Assembly: GCA_030638625.1 (NCBI GenBank)
Contig: DAOWEE010000207.1
Span: 1 to 7,553, forward strand
Direction of reading: 5' to 3'
Source: Methanosarcinales archaeon
Lineage (GTDB): Archaea; Halobacteriota; Methanosarcinia; Methanosarcinales; Methanocomedenaceae
Length of the DNA stretch: 7,553 bases
Below are positions 4,870-7,553 of this stretch, piece by piece. The position numbers and the translations under genes are program-made. Position 1 is the first letter of the stretch, and every line of letters begins with the position of its first letter. The notes under the pieces are model-generated. The model worked only from the letters and a program-made list of their open reading frames with translations, did no database searches and was not told the origin of the DNA.

Positions 4870-7553
4870 ATGAAAAAATGTAGTCACATAATTTTTAAAA
4901 TCACCTGTGTAACATTAATTTCATTATGGCTAATATTTCCTGCAGCATCAAGTTTCAACATCACTTCTCAGGCTGGATTTCCAGTATATATCGGACCAAA
5001 TATTCCGGCAACAATTTTTGTTGATGACATTAATGGGGATGGGTGGGGTGAAATGATTGTAGAAACCCCTAAAAATCTTTATCTGTATAATACATCAACC
5101 AGCACCCTACAAGACATTTCAGCTCTGATAACGTCACATCAACATAATATGATAAAAATGCCAAACCCCATAGCAGGAAATTTGGCAGGTGATGATAAGC
5201 TTGAAATTATTTTTGGTGATAAGGATTCTTCGAAACTTTACGTATGGAATAGTGATGGGTTAGTAGCATCTGGATTCCCTTTAACATTGGGGGGACACAT
5301 ATTTTCCTCCCCCTCTATGGCTGATGTAGACAATGACGGTTATTCAGAGATTGCCATAGGGTGTAATGGAAACTTGGCGTATCTAATTTACGGTAACGGA
5401 ACAATATTTACCAACTGGCCAGTTGCTGTCGAGGGGATTATAACTTCCAAACCTGCATTTGGTGATATCGATGGTGATGGCGAACTTGAAATAATATTTA
5501 ATGTACGGGACAATATGGTGTATGCTTTTAATGTAAACGGGTCAAATGTTTCCGGCTGGCCCCAATCAATCTCCTCATTTGGTATGACATTGGAGTATAG
5601 TTCACCAGCGGTAGGGGATTTAGATAATGACGGGATTGATGAGGTGGTAGTATCTGCATGTATTAATGGACATACAGAAATACCCGGAAGGTTAATTGTT
5701 TTTAATGGAAACGGTTCACATCTGTGGGATGTTTCAATAAATGCAAATTATTATTCCTCTCCAGCAATCGGGAATATTGACTCTGATGCAGAGAATGAAA
5801 TAGTGATAGGCTGTGTTTTCAATGTATTTGCCTTCGAACATAACGGTACATCAAAGTGGACAAATTCGATTGGTAGTATTGGTGAGATATATTCAACTCC
5901 CCTTTTGAAAGACATCACCGATGATGGGATTAGTGAAGTATTTGTTTCGCGAAAGAATGATGGTATTGATGAATTCGAAGTTAATGTGTGGGGATGGTAT
6001 GGTGACGGTACATCTTTTATGGAGGAATTGGCAGGGGATGATATACGTGGGTCCCCGTCTATATGTGATTTTGATGGCGACGGAATGGTGGAATTGGTTG
6101 TGGGTACAGATGCAGGATATATCGAAGCATGGAATATAGAATTTATTCCAAATTACCCAGTAGTTTCAATATTATTTCCAAATGAGGGTTACATACTTAA
6201 TGCATCGTCAGTTAATGTTAGTTATAAAAATGGTGGCAATATAACTGAAGTGAATCACACTCATCTTCAGTTAGATAATCAAAGTGTATTAGATGAACAG
6301 ACCGTTAATAATACTTTTACATTTGAGAATTTATCTGATGGTTACCACCAAATCAAGATTTGGTATGTAAATAATAGTGGAAATAATTTCACTAATCTGG
6401 AAGCTTTTGTTCAGATAAACTTTTGTGTGGACACAATTTCTCCATCTATTTTAATTGAACCTGTAATTACACCGACAAATATCAGCAACTATCTTATATC
6501 TGGGACATTCATAGAAACTGGTTCAGGTATAAATTCTATTACTGTAAATGGAGTCACAGCCACAATATCAGGTTTCAACTATTCAGTAAATATTACATTA
6601 TCTGAAGGCTTGAATACAATCAATGTTACTGCCCTTGACAATGCCAGTAATGTTGGTACTAATTCGACTTTAATCTTTCTTGATACTACGGTACCTATCA
6701 TCACGCTTTCTGGAACGAGTCCAATTGACATTGAAGTCGATTCAATCTATGGCGATGCCGGTGCCACAGCCCTCGATAACTATGACGGAAACATCACAGG
6801 CTCAATCGTTACAGTGAACTCGGTTGACAACACTACTCTTGGCGCTTATATCGTTACTTACAATGTTAACGACTCATTGGGTAATCTGGCTCTCGAAGTT
6901 AACCGAACCGTCAATATCGTCGACACCACTGCTCCAGTCATCACACTTCTCGGCAATAATACAGTCACTATTGAAGTCGATTCAATCTATACTGACTCCG
7001 GTGCGACAGCCCTTGATAACTATGACGGCAACATTACCGTTTCCATTGTGACAGTGAACTCAGTCGACAACAGCACGCTTGGTATCTATACCGTTACCTA
7101 CAACGTCAATGACTCTTCCAATAATTCAGCAACTGAAGTCACCAGAACTGTCAATGTAATCGACACCACCATTCCCGTCCTCACCCTTCTCGGCAATAAT
7201 ACAGTCACTATTGAAGTCGATTCAATCTATACTGATGCCGGTGCCACAGCCCTTGATAACTATGACGGCAATCTCACCGTTTCCATCGTTACAGTGAACT
7301 CAGTCGACAACACTACTCTTGGCACCTATACCGTTACTTACAACGTCAACGACTCTTCCAATAATTCAGCAACCGAAATCACCAGAACCGTTACTGTAAT
7401 CGACACCACTGTTCCCGTCCTCACCCTTCTCGGCAATAACATAGTCACTATTGAAGTCGATTCAATCTATACCGACTCCGGTGCGACAGCCCTTGATAAC
7501 TATGACGGCAATCTCACCGTTTCCATCGTTACAGTGAACTCAGTCGACAACAC
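4870..7553 (+). CDS. Large secreted/surface protein: FG-GAP propeller plus tandem Ig-like (DUF5011-type) repeats; 3' end outside window
   Basis: The frame is open for 894 codons to the window edge. Residues 1 to about 27 form a Sec-type signal peptide (KK, then a hydrophobic core ending LIFPAASS). Residues 48-420 hold eight FG-GAP/VCBS repeats with Dx[DN]xDGxxE-like calcium loops, as expected of an integrin-alpha-like beta-propeller. Residues 431-520 look like an Ig-like beta-sandwich (VSILFPNEGYILNASSVNVS). Residues 521-604 form a second one of the kind that starts DTxxP and contains ISGTFIETGSGINSITVNG. From 605 four 80-residue DUF5011-like units begin with DTT[VAI]P. N-x-S/T sequons are frequent, as in archaeal glycosylated surface proteins. 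The likely place is outside the cell, on the surface or in a matrix, with a role in adhesion or contact. The partner is unknown. A C-terminal anchor would lie beyond the window. Confidence 0.93.
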   Translation, partial: MKKCSHIIFKITCVTLISLWLIFPAASSFNITSQAGFPVYIGPNIPATIFVDDINGDGWGEMIVETPKNLYLYNTSTSTLQDISALITSHQHNMIKMPNPIAGNLAGDDKLEIIFGDKDSSKLYVWNSDGLVASGFPLTLGGHIFSSPSMADVDNDGYSEIAIGCNGNLAYLIYGNGTIFTNWPVAVEGIITSKPAFGDIDGDGELEIIFNVRDNMVYAFNVNGSNVSGWPQSISSFGMTLEYSSPAVGDLDNDGIDEVVVSACINGHTEIPGRLIVFNGNGSHLWDVSINANYYSSPAIGNIDSDAENEIVIGCVFNVFAFEHNGTSKWTNSIGSIGEIYSTPLLKDITDDGISEVFVSRKNDGIDEFEVNVWGWYGDGTSFMEELAGDDIRGSPSICDFDGDGMVELVVGTDAGYIEAWNIEFIPNYPVVSILFPNEGYILNASSVNVSYKNGGNITEVNHTHLQLDNQSVLDEQTVNNTFTFENLSDGYHQIKIWYVNNSGNNFTNLEAFVQINFCVDTISPSILIEPVITPTNISNYLISGTFIETGSGINSITVNGVTATISGFNYSVNITLSEGLNTINVTALDNASNVGTNSTLIFLDTTVPIITLSGTSPIDIEVDSIYGDAGATALDNYDGNITGSIVTVNSVDNTTLGAYIVTYNVNDSLGNLALEVNRTVNIVDTTAPVITLLGNNTVTIEVDSIYTDSGATALDNYDGNITVSIVTVNSVDNSTLGIYTVTYNVNDSSNNSATEVTRTVNVIDTTIPVLTLLGNNTVTIEVDSIYTDAGATALDNYDGNLTVSIVTVNSVDNTTLGTYTVTYNVNDSSNNSATEITRTVTVIDTTVPVLTLLGNNIVTIEVDSIYTDSGATALDNYDGNLTVSIVTVNSVDN
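5011..6129 (+). repeat. Eight FG-GAP/VCBS-type repeats (beta-propeller domain)
   Basis: Calcium-loop motifs recur every 46-52 residues: VDDINGDGWGE (51-61), GNLAGDDKLE (103-112), ADVDNDGYSE (151-160), GDIDGDGELE (198-207), GDLDNDGIDE (249-258), GNIDSDAENE (301-310), KDITDDGISE (347-356) and CDFDGDGMVE (399-408). Copies two and six are degenerate in the DG positions. A strand ending in GFP, NWP or GWP comes before several loops, as is usual in this repeat. The copies have diverged at DNA level, so the array is old. Confidence 0.88.
6682..7553 (+). repeat. Tandem 240-bp repeat array coding DUF5011-like Ig domains (3 full units and 1 cut)
   Basis: Units start at 6682, 6922, 7162 and 7402, each exactly 240 bases (80 residues), with no linker. 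Each begins DTT[VAI]P, then EVDSIY, a GATALDNYDGN loop, TVNSVDN, TYNVNDS and R-TV. Unit 1 is the most diverged (GTSPIDIEVD, NDSLGNLALE). Units 2-4 are nearly identical in DNA. For example, 7246-7313 and 7486-7553 match at all 68 positions. The array continues past the window edge, so copy number is unknown. Confidence 0.92.

Noticed and set aside
4561..4887. Minus-strand ORF of 108 codons across the 4654 region
   Set aside because: The translation is rich in H, Y, F and I, as expected from AT-rich non-coding DNA, with no recognisable motif. It would start inside the surface-protein gene and run against the strong plus-strand promoter at 4615.
6682..7553. Possible CRISPR-like or mobile repeat array
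   Set aside because: The 240-bp period is a multiple of three, the reading frame stays open, and units code the same Ig-like domain without spacers. It is a protein-domain repeat.

Overview
The window reads as archaeal chromosome, most like a mesophilic euryarchaeon of the methanogen/methane-oxidiser kind (Methanosarcinales-like is my guess, from memory and without a search). The evidence is AT-rich TATA boxes about 30 bases upstream of start codons, GGTGA-type ribosome binding sites, an inositol-phosphate synthase, and a secreted protein built from FG-GAP and Ig-like modules with many N-glycosylation sequons. A bacterial-type UvrABC repair system is known in such archaea.

Left part (1-2757). 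Two nucleotide excision repair genes lie on the minus strand: the N-terminal 159 codons of uvrA (cut by the window edge) and a complete uvrB of 655 codons. Each has its own TTAATAC box about 30 bases before its ATG, which suggests two separate, nearly leaderless transcripts rather than one operon. Between them, on the plus strand, is a 56-codon gene (599-769) with a good ribosome binding site. It encodes a small protein with a regular four-cysteine pattern.

Middle part (2758-4500). After a divergent intergenic region comes a plus-strand pair: myo-inositol-1-phosphate synthase (367 codons from a GTG start) and a small thioredoxin-fold-like protein whose TTG start overlaps the synthase stop codon. 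The synthase converts glucose 6-phosphate to the inositol phosphate used for archaeal inositol lipids or solutes. The role of its partner is unknown. A T-rich stretch follows and probably ends the transcript.

Right part (4500-7553). A strong TATA box drives a 45-codon ORF at 4654 that is probably the front of a frameshifted gene of about 67 codons, because its coding appearance continues in the -1 frame to 4856. Then comes a large secreted or surface protein from 4870 that runs off the window (894 codons seen): signal peptide, eight FG-GAP/VCBS calcium-binding repeats (a beta-propeller), two further Ig-like regions, and a tandem array of 80-residue DUF5011-like Ig repeats that are nearly identical at DNA level. 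No RNA genes, CRISPR arrays or insertion sequences were seen.
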